Positions 15,169 to 22,997 of a stretch of 39,368 nt of DNA are shown here, one piece after another. The position numbers were made by a program, and so were the translations under genes. The stretch's first letter is position 1; each line of letters starts with the position of its first letter. Under the pieces are notes generated by a model, which saw nothing but the letters and a program-made list of their open reading frames with translations, did no database searches and was not told the origin of the DNA. Source of the DNA: DATGFB01 sp032160545 (GTDB lineage Bacteria > Actinomycetota > Actinomycetes > Mycobacteriales > Jatrophihabitantaceae); contig JAVHVN010000170.1 of assembly GCA_032160545.1 (NCBI GenBank), positions 1 through 39,368 on the forward strand, in the 5' to 3' direction.

Positions 15169-16284
15169 ATGACCGGTGTCCGAGTCCTCGTCGGCACCCG
15201 CAAGGGAGCGTTCGTCCTGACCTCCGACGAAGGTCGGCAGGCCTGGGACGTCAGCGGGCCGCACTTCCCGGGGTGGGAGGTCTACCACGTCACCGGGTCA
15301 CCGGCCGATCCCGACCGGCTCTACGCGTCGCAGTCGACGAGCTGGTTCGGCCAGCTCATCCAGCGGTCCGACGACGGCGGAAAGACCTGGGAGCCGGTCG
15401 GGAACGAGTTCACGTACGCGGGGGTGCCCGGCACGCACCAGTGGTACGACGGCACGCCGCACCCGTGGGAGTTCGCCCGCGTCTGGCACCTCGAGCCGTC
15501 GCCCACGGACGTCGACACGGTCTACGCCGGCGTCGAGGACGCCGCGCTATTCCGCACGACCGACGGCGGAGCAAGCTGGCACGAGCTTCCCGGGCTGCGC
15601 GAGCACGGCTCCGGCCCGCACTGGCAGCCGGGCGCGGGCGGCATGTGCCTGCACACGATCATCCTCGACCCCTCCCGTCCCGAGCGGATCTTCGTCGCCA
15701 TCTCGGCCGCGGGCGTCTTCCGCACAGACGACGGCGGCGACACATGGCGGCCGGTGAACCAAGGGCTGCTCTCCAACGGCATCCCCTCACCCGCCGCCGA
15801 GGTCGGGCACTGCGTGCACAACCTCGCCATGCACCCGTCGCGCCCGGACACCCTCTACATGCAGAAGCATTGGGACGTCATGCGCAGCGACGACGCCGCC
15901 GAGCACTGGGTCGAGGTCAGTGGGGACCTGCCGACCGACTTCGGGTTCCCGATCGCCGTCCACGCGCACGAGCCCGAGACGGTCTACGTCGTGCCGATCA
16001 CGAGCGACTCGCACCACTTCCCGCCCGACGGTCGGTTGCGCGTGTACCGCAGCCGCACCGGCGGCACCGCCTGGGAGCCGCTGACCACAGGCCTGCCGCA
16101 GGAGAACTGCTACGTCAACGTGTTGCGCGACGCAATGGCCGTCGATTCGCTGCCTGACTGCGGCGTGTACTTCGGCACCACGGGCGGGCAGGTGTACGGC
16201 TCCGCGGACTCCGGAGACAGCTGGGCGCCGATCGTTCGCGACCTGCCGGCAGTGCTCTCCGTCGAAGTGCAGACCCTGCCGTGA
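15169..16284 (+). CDS. BNR/Asp-box beta-propeller protein (sialidase-fold)
   Basis: 371 residues, no signal peptide, so cytosolic. Asp-box motifs recur: SDDGGKTW, TTDGGASW, TDDGGDTW and SADSGDSW, each at the end of a propeller blade. The N-terminal VLVGTRKGAFVL and repeated VYAGVE/IFVAISAAGVFRT blades match a widespread group annotated as exo-alpha-sialidase-like or glycosyl hydrolase. True sialidase catalytic residues (RIP motif, Arg triad) are not apparent, so enzymatic activity is doubtful. GAGAGGGG precedes ATG 15169. Its stop overlaps the start of the MoaD-like gene (GTGA), which implies a functional pair. Confidence 0.85.
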   Translation: MTGVRVLVGTRKGAFVLTSDEGRQAWDVSGPHFPGWEVYHVTGSPADPDRLYASQSTSWFGQLIQRSDDGGKTWEPVGNEFTYAGVPGTHQWYDGTPHPWEFARVWHLEPSPTDVDTVYAGVEDAALFRTTDGGASWHELPGLREHGSGPHWQPGAGGMCLHTIILDPSRPERIFVAISAAGVFRTDDGGDTWRPVNQGLLSNGIPSPAAEVGHCVHNLAMHPSRPDTLYMQKHWDVMRSDDAAEHWVEVSGDLPTDFGFPIAVHAHEPETVYVVPITSDSHHFPPDGRLRVYRSRTGGTAWEPLTTGLPQENCYVNVLRDAMAVDSLPDCGVYFGTTGGQVYGSADSGDSWAPIVRDLPAVLSVEVQTLP

Positions 16285-16571
16285 TCCGGGTCGTGCTGCC
16301 GGCGCACCTGCGCCAGCTCGCACGGTGCGAGCGCGAGATCGAGCTCGACTGCGCGGCTACCCAGCGCGGGGTGATCGACGCCATCGAGTCGCACTACCCC
16401 ATGCTGCGGGGGACGATCCGCGACCCGGCCACCGATACCCGGCGCGCCTTCGTCCGGTTCTTCGCATGCGAGCAGGATCTGTCCCACGAACCCCCCGACA
16501 CGCCGCTGCCCGACGCCGTCGCCGAGGGCAGGGAGCCGTTGCTCGTCGTCGGGGCGATGGCCGGCGGCTGA
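16281..16571 (+). CDS. MoaD/ThiS-family small ubiquitin-fold protein
   Basis: 96 residues from GTG 16281, overlapping the upstream stop. It starts MIRVVLPAHLRQLARCEREIELDC, has the helix GVIDAIESHYPML and ends VVGAMAGG. The C-terminal Gly-Gly is what E1-like enzymes adenylate in MoaD, ThiS and other sulfur carriers. No MoaE, ThiG, MoeB or JAMM protease is nearby, so it is not part of a full molybdopterin or thiamine operon. It might be a sulfur carrier or protein modifier working with the BNR propeller. Its stop lies 5 bp from the convergent NUDIX stop. Confidence 0.82.
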   Translation: MIRVVLPAHLRQLARCEREIELDCAATQRGVIDAIESHYPMLRGTIRDPATDTRRAFVRFFACEQDLSHEPPDTPLPDAVAEGREPLLVVGAMAGG

Positions 16572-16576
16572 TCGCG

Positions 16577-17047
16577 TCAGGACGTGCCGTCGAACCGCAG
16601 CGCGGCGAGCCGGTCGAGCAGCTCCGCCTGCGCCGGGACGATCTTGCGTCGCGCGGTCGCCAGCTCGAACCACTCCGCGCGGTCGATCTCGGGGAACGCC
16701 TGCAGCCGACCCGAGCGCGGCGGCCACTGCATCTCGAAGGTGTTGCTCGACACCTCGGTTACGTCCAGGTCGGCCTCGGCGGCCCACGCCTGAACCCGCT
16801 TGCCGTTGCGCTGGCGCACCTCCCCGAGCGGTAGGAAGTCGAGCGCGGCCGGCAACGGCAGCCCGATCTCCTCGACGAACTCGCGCTGCGCGGCGACGAG
16901 CGGCTCCTCGCCCGGTTCGAGCAGGCCCTTCGGGATCGTCCAGGAACCGTCGTCCTTGCGCGCGAAGAACGGGCCACCCGGGTGCGCGAGCAGCACCTGC
17001 GGGCCGGTCCGCCAGAGCAGCAGCCCGGCACTGATGACGTCAGCCAC
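16577..17047 (-). CDS. NUDIX hydrolase
   Basis: 156 residues from GTG 17047. The frame is open to GTG 17200, but the extra 51 residues are Ser/Arg-rich and unlike the family, whose members start near VISAGLLLWR. The Nudix box is complete: G-LLEPG-E-EPLVAAQ-REFVEEIGL, with all the metal-binding glutamates. It hydrolyses a nucleoside-diphosphate-linked compound. The segments FARKDDGSWTIPKG and EFFxLAxARxKI-type tail (EWFELATARRKIVPAQ) occur in a group of ~150-residue predicted NTP pyrophosphohydrolases. It faces the MoaD-like gene and shares no promoter with it. Confidence 0.9.
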   Translation of the reverse strand: MADVISAGLLLWRTGPQVLLAHPGGPFFARKDDGSWTIPKGLLEPGEEPLVAAQREFVEEIGLPLPAALDFLPLGEVRQRNGKRVQAWAAEADLDVTEVSSNTFEMQWPPRSGRLQAFPEIDRAEWFELATARRKIVPAQAELLDRLAALRFDGTS

Positions 17048-17384
17048 GCGGTGACCGGCCCAGCTCGACAGCCGTGACCGTCCGGTCGACGAGGACGCTG
17101 ATCCGGACGGCCACCTGGCCTCCTCGCATCGAGGGAATTCGTCAGGGATCGGCTGGGACGTTACTGGACCCACCGTGATCAATTCGCGGCGCATACTCAC
17201 CGACGCCGCCGCCGCAGACAGCCGCCTTTTCGTGACGAGGGAACCCGGCGAGCGCGTGCATCACGAGTGCGTGATCGATTGCGGGTAACGTCCTGCGCAC
17301 CGGCGCCGATGGGAGCTAGGGACTGGTGCTGTTTCGCGCACCGCACGGTTCGCTCGTCACCAACCAGCAAGGACGGTCGCAGAT
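17048..17384. other. Intergenic region before the eCIS-like cassette
   Basis: About 340 bp with no convincing gene, holding the promoters of the minus-strand NUDIX gene and the plus-strand ATPase gene. Its clearest structure is the ATCACG-AGTG-CGTGAT palindrome at 17260-17275. AAGGA (17369-17373) lies 11 bp before the TTG start of the ATPase. No clear -35/-10 pair is seen. Confidence 0.5.
17260..17275 (+). promoter_or_regulatory. Perfect inverted repeat upstream of the eCIS-like cassette
   Basis: ATCACG-AGTG-CGTGAT (arms of 6, spacer 4) ends 109 bp before the ATPase start. The size and symmetry are those of an operator for a dimeric regulator. It is the only clear regulatory candidate for the three-gene cassette; the regulator is unknown. 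Confidence 0.4.
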
Positions 17385-19319
17385 TTGGACGATCTGCTGA
17401 AGCGGCTGCATCACGCGGTCGAGCGACGAGGCGGGGAATGGGCCGGCCGCGACCGGGCACAGGCCGCGCTGGCCGTTCTCGATGGCGACGACGACGACGG
17501 TGCCGAAGACGGCAGCGACCACGACATCGCCGCTGTCCGTGCTCGATTCGGGCTGTCCGACGTCGAGACCGCGCTGCTGGACGTCGCCGCGACCGCTGAG
17601 CAATCGACAGCGGCCCACCTGCTGCTCGGGCTGCTCTCCGGTGACGCCGAGCCGGCCCGTCCCACCGTCGCGCTCGCACTCGAACTGTCCGGCCGGCCGG
17701 CCACCGGCGCCGAGGCGCGCGCTCACTTCAGCGAGCTGTCGCCCTTGCTCCGCTTCGGGATCGTGCAACTGGCGGGCACGGACGTACTGCTGTCGCGGCG
17801 CCTCGTGCTGTCCGAGCGCCTTGCCGCCTTCCTCGCCGGCGGGGGGCTGCCGCCTGGGTACGTGCTGCCCATGCTGCTCGACGCCGTCCCGATCGAGGTC
17901 GAGGGCACTGCGGTCGTCACCGCTGCCCTCGCCGCCGGCCACCGGCTGGTCTGGATACACGCGCCCTCCGGCGGCGCCGGGTCGGCCATGGCCGCAGCCG
18001 CGTGTCGCGAACTCAGCGTGCCGTGCCTCATCGCTGATCTGTCCCGCCTGCCCGCCCACGTCGAGGCCGATGCGGCGGTGGCCGCCCTGCTGCTCGAGTG
18101 CGGCCTCGCGGGAATGGTGCTGGTGCTGGTCAGCGCCGAGCGCACCCGCGTCGCGGATCTGACGCGAGCGGCGGTGCCCGTCCTCGCGGTGAGCAACGAG
18201 CCGTGGAATCCACAGTGGACGACCGAACTGCCGCTCACCGTGCCTGCGCCGAGGCTGTCGCTGGCCGAGCGCGGCGGCCTCTGGTCGTCGGTGCTGGACG
18301 GGCGCCCGGCCGACCGCGAGATCACCGCGATGCCGCTGTCGCCCGAGCAGATCGCGGCGGTCGGGCGGCACGCCCGGCAGATGTCGCAGCTCTACGGCGA
18401 GGACGGCATCGGCACCGACCGCATCCGCAACTCGGTGCGCCAGCTCGGACGCGGGCGGGCCATCCGCGCGAACCCGTCGGCATCGGTCACCCTCGACGAT
18501 CTGGTCCTGTCGGGGCAGGCGTTGGCGGAGATCGAGCGACTGCTCGACTGGGCGCGTTACCGCGACGAGGTGACCGCGCTCGGGCCCCTGCACGGCAAGG
18601 GCGGTAAGGGAACCGGCATCTGCGCGCTGTTCACCGGTCCGCCGGGAACGGGAAAGACCCTCGCGGCGCACGTCGTCGCCGATTCGCTCGGTATGGACCT
18701 GTACCAGGTCGAGCTGTCCACCATCGTCGACAAGTACATCGGCGAGACCGAGAAGAATCTCGAGAAGGTCTTCGGCGAGGCCGAGTCGATGAATGCCGTC
18801 CTGTTCTTCGACGAGGCCGACTCCTTGTTCGGGTCGCGGTCGGAAATCAAGGATGCGCATGATCGCTACGCCAATCAGGAGATTGCCTACCTCCTTCAGC
18901 GGATGGAGCAATTCGACGGGATCACCGTGCTCGCGAGCAATTTGCGCGGCAACATTGACCCGGCGTTCGCGCGCCGACTTCATTTCATCGTCGGCTTCCC
19001 CGACCCGAACGAGGCCACCCGGCGGCGGTTGTGGGAACACCACCTGGCCGGCCTCGGTGGCACGGACCCGGACGACGCTATCGATGTCGCAGGCCTGGCC
19101 GCGTCGGCAGAGTTGGCCGGTGGCGACATCCGCAATATCGTGCTGTCAGCGGCGTACGCAGCCGTCGCGGAAGGCTCGAAGGTGGGTGCCCGCCATATCT
19201 CGGCCTCGGTTCGCCGGGAATACATCAAATTAGGACGATTGGCGCCGCCGGCGCTCGTTGACGCATCCGAAACCGCAATGCGAAAATCCAGCTCACGTTC
19301 GCCCACCAGTGGCGGCTAG
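17385..19319 (+). CDS. Tandem AAA+ ATPase of extracellular contractile injection system type
   Basis: 644 residues from TTG 17385. The C-terminal AAA domain is complete: Walker A GPPGTGKT (418-425), Walker B VLFFDEAD (472-479), sensor-1 N519 in ITVLASN, and arginines in NIDPAFARRLH. It resembles the Cdc48/FtsH-like ATPase (Afp15/PVC15 type) found in eCIS and related phage-tail-like loci. An upstream AAA-like domain (about 170-330) is degenerate: its P-loop reads APSGGAGS (193-200) without the catalytic lysine. The ~120 N-terminal residues are acidic and helical. In eCIS this ATPase is needed for particle assembly or loading; here its partner is the DUF4157 protein 18 bp downstream. Confidence 0.85.
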   Translation: MDDLLKRLHHAVERRGGEWAGRDRAQAALAVLDGDDDDGAEDGSDHDIAAVRARFGLSDVETALLDVAATAEQSTAAHLLLGLLSGDAEPARPTVALALELSGRPATGAEARAHFSELSPLLRFGIVQLAGTDVLLSRRLVLSERLAAFLAGGGLPPGYVLPMLLDAVPIEVEGTAVVTAALAAGHRLVWIHAPSGGAGSAMAAAACRELSVPCLIADLSRLPAHVEADAAVAALLLECGLAGMVLVLVSAERTRVADLTRAAVPVLAVSNEPWNPQWTTELPLTVPAPRLSLAERGGLWSSVLDGRPADREITAMPLSPEQIAAVGRHARQMSQLYGEDGIGTDRIRNSVRQLGRGRAIRANPSASVTLDDLVLSGQALAEIERLLDWARYRDEVTALGPLHGKGGKGTGICALFTGPPGTGKTLAAHVVADSLGMDLYQVELSTIVDKYIGETEKNLEKVFGEAESMNAVLFFDEADSLFGSRSEIKDAHDRYANQEIAYLLQRMEQFDGITVLASNLRGNIDPAFARRLHFIVGFPDPNEATRRRLWEHHLAGLGGTDPDDAIDVAGLAASAELAGGDIRNIVLSAAYAAVAEGSKVGARHISASVRREYIKLGRLAPPALVDASETAMRKSSSRSPTSGG

Positions 19320-19337
19320 CCAGATCGGACGTGCCCA

Positions 19338-22300
19338 ATGGGCGCAGAACTCACGCGCCGTGTCACCGAAGCAGCCGCCGAAATCAGCGCTCCGGTACCT
19401 CATATTGCCGACGCCGAGACGGCGGCGCCCGTCGGGCCCGTCCCGTTGTCGAACCAGCCACTGACGGTTGGCCACGCCGAGGACCACGCCGAACACGACG
19501 CCGACCGCATGGCCGACACGGCGCTGTCGCGATTGGGTCCGGTCGCGCAGGACGCCGCGCAGGCGCCCGGAGGCGGCCTGCGCCGTTCACCGGCGCAGAG
19601 GTCGAACGCCGTGGTGGGCGCGGCGGGCGGTGCCCTCGATCACTCCACCAGCGCCAAGATCCAGTCGCGTCGCGGCGGCGGGCGTCCACTGGACGGCTCG
19701 GTGCGCGACCGGATGGAGACGGCGTTCGGCACCAGCTTCTCGGCGGTCCGCGTCCACGCCGACGAGGGCGCGGCCGACCTCAACGACGCGATCTCGGCGC
19801 AGGCCTTCACAACCGGCACGGACATCTTCTTCGGGCGCGGCCAGTTCGCCCCGGGGTCACCGGCCGGCGAGCGGATGCTCGCGCACGAACTCGCGCACGT
19901 CGTCCAGGGATCCGGTCCCGGCATCCAGCGCTGGTCGCCCTTCAAGAAGGACGATGCCGCCACCGCCGCGGCCAAGGTCGCGATGAAGGACCAGGAGGCT
20001 CGGGACAAGGTCCGCAAGAAGGCCGCAGCCGACGCGAAGAAGGCCGAGCAGCTCGCCGCCAAGGAGGTCGTCGCCGCCGCAAAGAAGCGCGAGAAGGACG
20101 AGGACAAGGACCTCGCCGCGGACCGGACGACCGGCGTCGCCGTCCGCGGAGCCGTGGCGGACATGGTCAGCGAGGAGACCCTTGCCAGCAAGGTCGCCGG
20201 TGCGGGGGGTGGGGCCGCCCCGAAGCAGGGCAGCAAGACGCTGCAGGACATCCAAAAGCTTTTCGCCAAGGCGCTGAAGCTGGAGGAAGCCGGGGTTACC
20301 AAACTGGTGGACAGCGGCATCGACCGCGACGTCGCCGTCGACCACGTGTACGAGCAGGTCTGGGTCAAGCAGGTCTGGCTGCCATCCCCGTTTCCCGCGC
20401 TGTACGCGGTGCGGCCTCCCCGGGAGACCGAGTCGGAGAAGCTGGCGGGCAAGATTCGGGAACAACGGCGCGACGAGAGCAGCGCCGTGCAGCAGGCCAA
20501 GAGCAACGAGGCTGTCGTCGGCAGAGGCAAGCTGCTCGCGCCCGAGGTCGAGGCCGTCTACGACCGGTGGGAGACCGCGATCGGCACGTTGGTCGCGTCG
20601 GGATCGACACCCGACGAGGCGGACAAGAAGGCCGAGAAGCTGGTGTGGGCCGAGACCACGCCCGAGATCAAGGCCTCGCGTCCCCAGCCGGCCGTGGAGA
20701 AGGCCGCCCGCCAAGCCGCGCGGGACCGTCGCAAGGAGGGCGCTACCAAGGCCGCCGGCCTGGAGACCATCGACGAGGCCGATCGCGGCCTGACCCTCGC
20801 AAACGCGGCCACGCCGATCATCGGTGCGGCCGGCGGCGGCACGCAGTCGGTGTTGTCCGCGCTCGGCAAGGGGCAGGACTCCGCCTTCGCCAAGGCGGAG
20901 GGCAAGGGCGACCTAGTCAGCCACTCGTCGGCGAGCGGCATCCCGATCGTCGGCAGCGTGGTCAAGGCGGCAGAGAACGCGAAGGCCGATCACGAGCACG
21001 GAGTGCGCGATCCCAGCAGCCTCGATGCCAGCAAGGTGTCGGTCGAGACGCAGGCGGGCACCGGGATCAGCGCCTGCACCGGCATCCTCAACGACGTGCT
21101 GGCCGGCGCCAAGGCGATGCTCAAGGCGGTCAAGGCGATCGGCGAGGCGCACGAGGTCAGGACCACCGAGAATGTCGTGACAGCGACGAAGGCATCTGCC
21201 GACTCCGTGTCGTCGCTGTCCTCGTTGAGTGCCGACGCGGCCAAGCTCGCCGCGGTGATCGACGGAGGTGTCGCGGGTTCGGTCGCCAAGGTGCTGCCCG
21301 GCTTCAGCATCGTCACGTCCGTCACGAACATGGTCTCGGGTTTGATCAGCACCCGCGACCTCAGCGGCCAGCAGGACAAGGCCAACCAGGGCTTGTTCAA
21401 GCTGCGCACCGACAAGAAGAACGCGGCGAAGGTCGACGTCCTGGTGCGACCGCTGCTGCTGATGATCTCGCACCTGGACAAGAAGTACGAGAAGGCGGTG
21501 TGGTCGCTGATCAAGGCGGTGAGCGACACCGTCCTGGACATCACGACGCTCGCCACCGCCGGCGGCTTCGGCATCCCTGCCGCGATCCAGGCGGGCACCA
21601 AGGCGCTCGACACGCTGCACAGCCTCGGGCACCTGATCGACGACAACCTCCGAGCGATGGCCGCGCAGAGCGCCCGCAAGGACTCCGTCGGTGCACTGGA
21701 GGGCGCCGCCGAGGGGCAGCTGCGCAACGACCCGGCGTTCGCCATGGACGCGATCATCATGCAGGCGAAGGGCAAGAAGGATCCGGTGGCACTCGCGTTC
21801 CTCAGCACCTACGGAATTTCAGCCGACGAGGCGACGAAGCAGCCGATGAACAAGCTCCGGGAGCGCGCGTTGTTCGAGATGGGCGTCGGGGCCGACCCGC
21901 TGACGACCTATCAGACCGTCAAGATGATCGGCGGGGCGGCCCTCAAGGGGGTGGCCGGTGCGGCGGTCGGGGCCAAGGACTCCGTCGTCGCGACCGTCGA
22001 TCAGTACGGCGCGGCCAAGCAACTCGGTGCGGACCGCACCGCGCTCGACGGGAAGGACCGCGATTGGAAATGGCGCCTCACCATGGCGTTCAAGTCCAAG
22101 GAGAGCTTCGGCCGGTCGACCGCGCAGACCGCTCTGAAGCTCGGCGCGGATACGCCGGCGCCGAAGAGCGCGGGGCCGGCCGCCCCCATCGAGTGCAAGG
22201 TCGGGTCCAAGGTGCTCTTCGCGAGCGCGAACGAGAAGCAGCAGGCGCTGTTCGGCGAACAGGTCAAGGACCTGCCGCTCGACGATCTGGTGAAGGCCGG

Positions 22301-22472
22301 CAACGACCCGAAGACCTCCGAGACGTGGCGCCAGATCCTCAAGGACATGGTCCAGGCCCGCCTGAAGGAGGCGGCCAAGAAGGCCGTGCCGCCGCCGCCG
22401 GCGAAGAAGGCACCGGCACTTCCACCTCGGCCGACTAAGGCTCCGGTGGCGTCGTCCTCGGTCGGCGCGTGA
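19338..22472 (+). CDS. eCIS-core (DUF4157) protein, putative injection-system effector or carrier
   Basis: 1044 residues from ATG 19338. The N-terminus is disordered. An acidic EHDADRMAD motif (52-60), like the E-A-D-x-x-A-D segment common before DUF4157, comes next. The DUF4157 domain (about 117-190) reads RMETAFGTSFSAVRVHAD then RMLAHELAHVVQ, with the metallopeptidase-like HELAH at 183-187, and ends GIQRW. A Lys/Ala-rich coiled coil (about 203-260) follows, then ~750 residues of mostly helical, Gly/Ala/Lys-rich sequence with hydrophobic patches, and a Pro/Lys-rich tail. There is no signal peptide. DUF4157 is known to be enriched at eCIS loci and linked to cargo. It overlaps the small gene downstream (GTGA). 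Any toxin activity is unidentified. Confidence 0.85.
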   Translation: MGAELTRRVTEAAAEISAPVPHIADAETAAPVGPVPLSNQPLTVGHAEDHAEHDADRMADTALSRLGPVAQDAAQAPGGGLRRSPAQRSNAVVGAAGGALDHSTSAKIQSRRGGGRPLDGSVRDRMETAFGTSFSAVRVHADEGAADLNDAISAQAFTTGTDIFFGRGQFAPGSPAGERMLAHELAHVVQGSGPGIQRWSPFKKDDAATAAAKVAMKDQEARDKVRKKAAADAKKAEQLAAKEVVAAAKKREKDEDKDLAADRTTGVAVRGAVADMVSEETLASKVAGAGGGAAPKQGSKTLQDIQKLFAKALKLEEAGVTKLVDSGIDRDVAVDHVYEQVWVKQVWLPSPFPALYAVRPPRETESEKLAGKIREQRRDESSAVQQAKSNEAVVGRGKLLAPEVEAVYDRWETAIGTLVASGSTPDEADKKAEKLVWAETTPEIKASRPQPAVEKAARQAARDRRKEGATKAAGLETIDEADRGLTLANAATPIIGAAGGGTQSVLSALGKGQDSAFAKAEGKGDLVSHSSASGIPIVGSVVKAAENAKADHEHGVRDPSSLDASKVSVETQAGTGISACTGILNDVLAGAKAMLKAVKAIGEAHEVRTTENVVTATKASADSVSSLSSLSADAAKLAAVIDGGVAGSVAKVLPGFSIVTSVTNMVSGLISTRDLSGQQDKANQGLFKLRTDKKNAAKVDVLVRPLLLMISHLDKKYEKAVWSLIKAVSDTVLDITTLATAGGFGIPAAIQAGTKALDTLHSLGHLIDDNLRAMAAQSARKDSVGALEGAAEGQLRNDPAFAMDAIIMQAKGKKDPVALAFLSTYGISADEATKQPMNKLRERALFEMGVGADPLTTYQTVKMIGGAALKGVAGAAVGAKDSVVATVDQYGAAKQLGADRTALDGKDRDWKWRLTMAFKSKESFGRSTAQTALKLGADTPAPKSAGPAAPIECKVGSKVLFASANEKQQALFGEQVKDLPLDDLVKAGNDPKTSETWRQILKDMVQARLKEAAKKAVPPPPAKKAPALPPRPTKAPVASSSVGA

Positions 22473-22954
22473 GCGAGGCCCTCGAGGGCGACCTGTTCGG
22501 CCGCGTCGCTGCGGCCTTGCAGCAGATACCCCGCCAGATACGGGTGGATGCCGAACTCGAGAAGGTGGTCGTCACCTCGGCCGTCCCGGACGGGCGATCG
22601 ACGCTCGCACTCGCCATCGGGTCGACGCAGTCGGTGATGTTCTACTCGGTGTGGCCCGACCCCGTGCCGCAAGAGCAGGTGGGCCGCTGTGTCGACTACG
22701 TGACCCGGGCCAACACCGGGCTGTCGACGGCGGTGTTCGAGCTCGACCAGGACAGCGGCATCCTGGCGGTCCGCTCGGGCATCCACTTCTCGGACGTCGC
22801 GCTGATCGACGAGCTACCCGAGTCGGCTTTCGTGCGGCTGCTGTGGCTGGCGCTGCTCGACGTCGAGCAGCTGGCCGCGCAGCATCTCGACGGCATCGCG
22901 GCGGTGCGGTCGGGTGCGTCGGCGCCGGACGCACTGCAGGTCACCTCGGGCTGA
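22469..22954 (+). CDS. YbjN/secretion-chaperone-like small acidic protein
   Basis: 161 residues from GTG 22469, overlapping the DUF4157 stop by 4 bp. It is acidic and soluble, with a pattern of strand-rich centre (VVVTSAVPDGRSTLALAIG, SVMFYSVWPDPVP) and flanking helices (CVDYVTRANTGLSTAVFELD, FVRLLWLALLDVEQLAAQHLDGI). This is the layout of the YbjN/CesT fold used by type III secretion chaperones, and single-gene coupling to a large exported-type protein fits a dedicated chaperone. Sequence similarity is weak, so the fold is an inference from pattern and context. It is the last gene of the cassette. Confidence 0.7.
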   Translation: MSEALEGDLFGRVAAALQQIPRQIRVDAELEKVVVTSAVPDGRSTLALAIGSTQSVMFYSVWPDPVPQEQVGRCVDYVTRANTGLSTAVFELDQDSGILAVRSGIHFSDVALIDELPESAFVRLLWLALLDVEQLAAQHLDGIAAVRSGASAPDALQVTSG

Positions 22955-22997
22955 CGCCGCGAACCGACGGCCGGGGCCGCGCGGCACCAGTGCCGGG

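Noticed and set aside
13416..16157. A 913-codon open frame on the plus strand across the DHA2 and BNR genes
   Set aside because: Arg/His/Pro-rich sequence with no family resemblance, running through two well-supported genes in another frame. A GC-driven shadow.
15169..16284. Assignment of the BNR protein as a true sialidase
   Set aside because: Asp-boxes alone are shared by many propellers; no RIP motif, Arg triad or signal peptide is visible.
17048..17200. N-terminal extension of the NUDIX protein
   Set aside because: Ser/Arg-rich 51 residues unlike NUDIX proteins of this type, which start close to VISAGLLLWR; kept as an alternative start only.
19331..22438. A 1035-codon open frame overlapping the DUF4157 gene almost completely
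   Set aside because: Its product is Arg/Gly/Ala-rich low-complexity text typical of a shifted frame in GC-rich DNA. The other frame has the DUF4157 domain and the expected start and overlap context.
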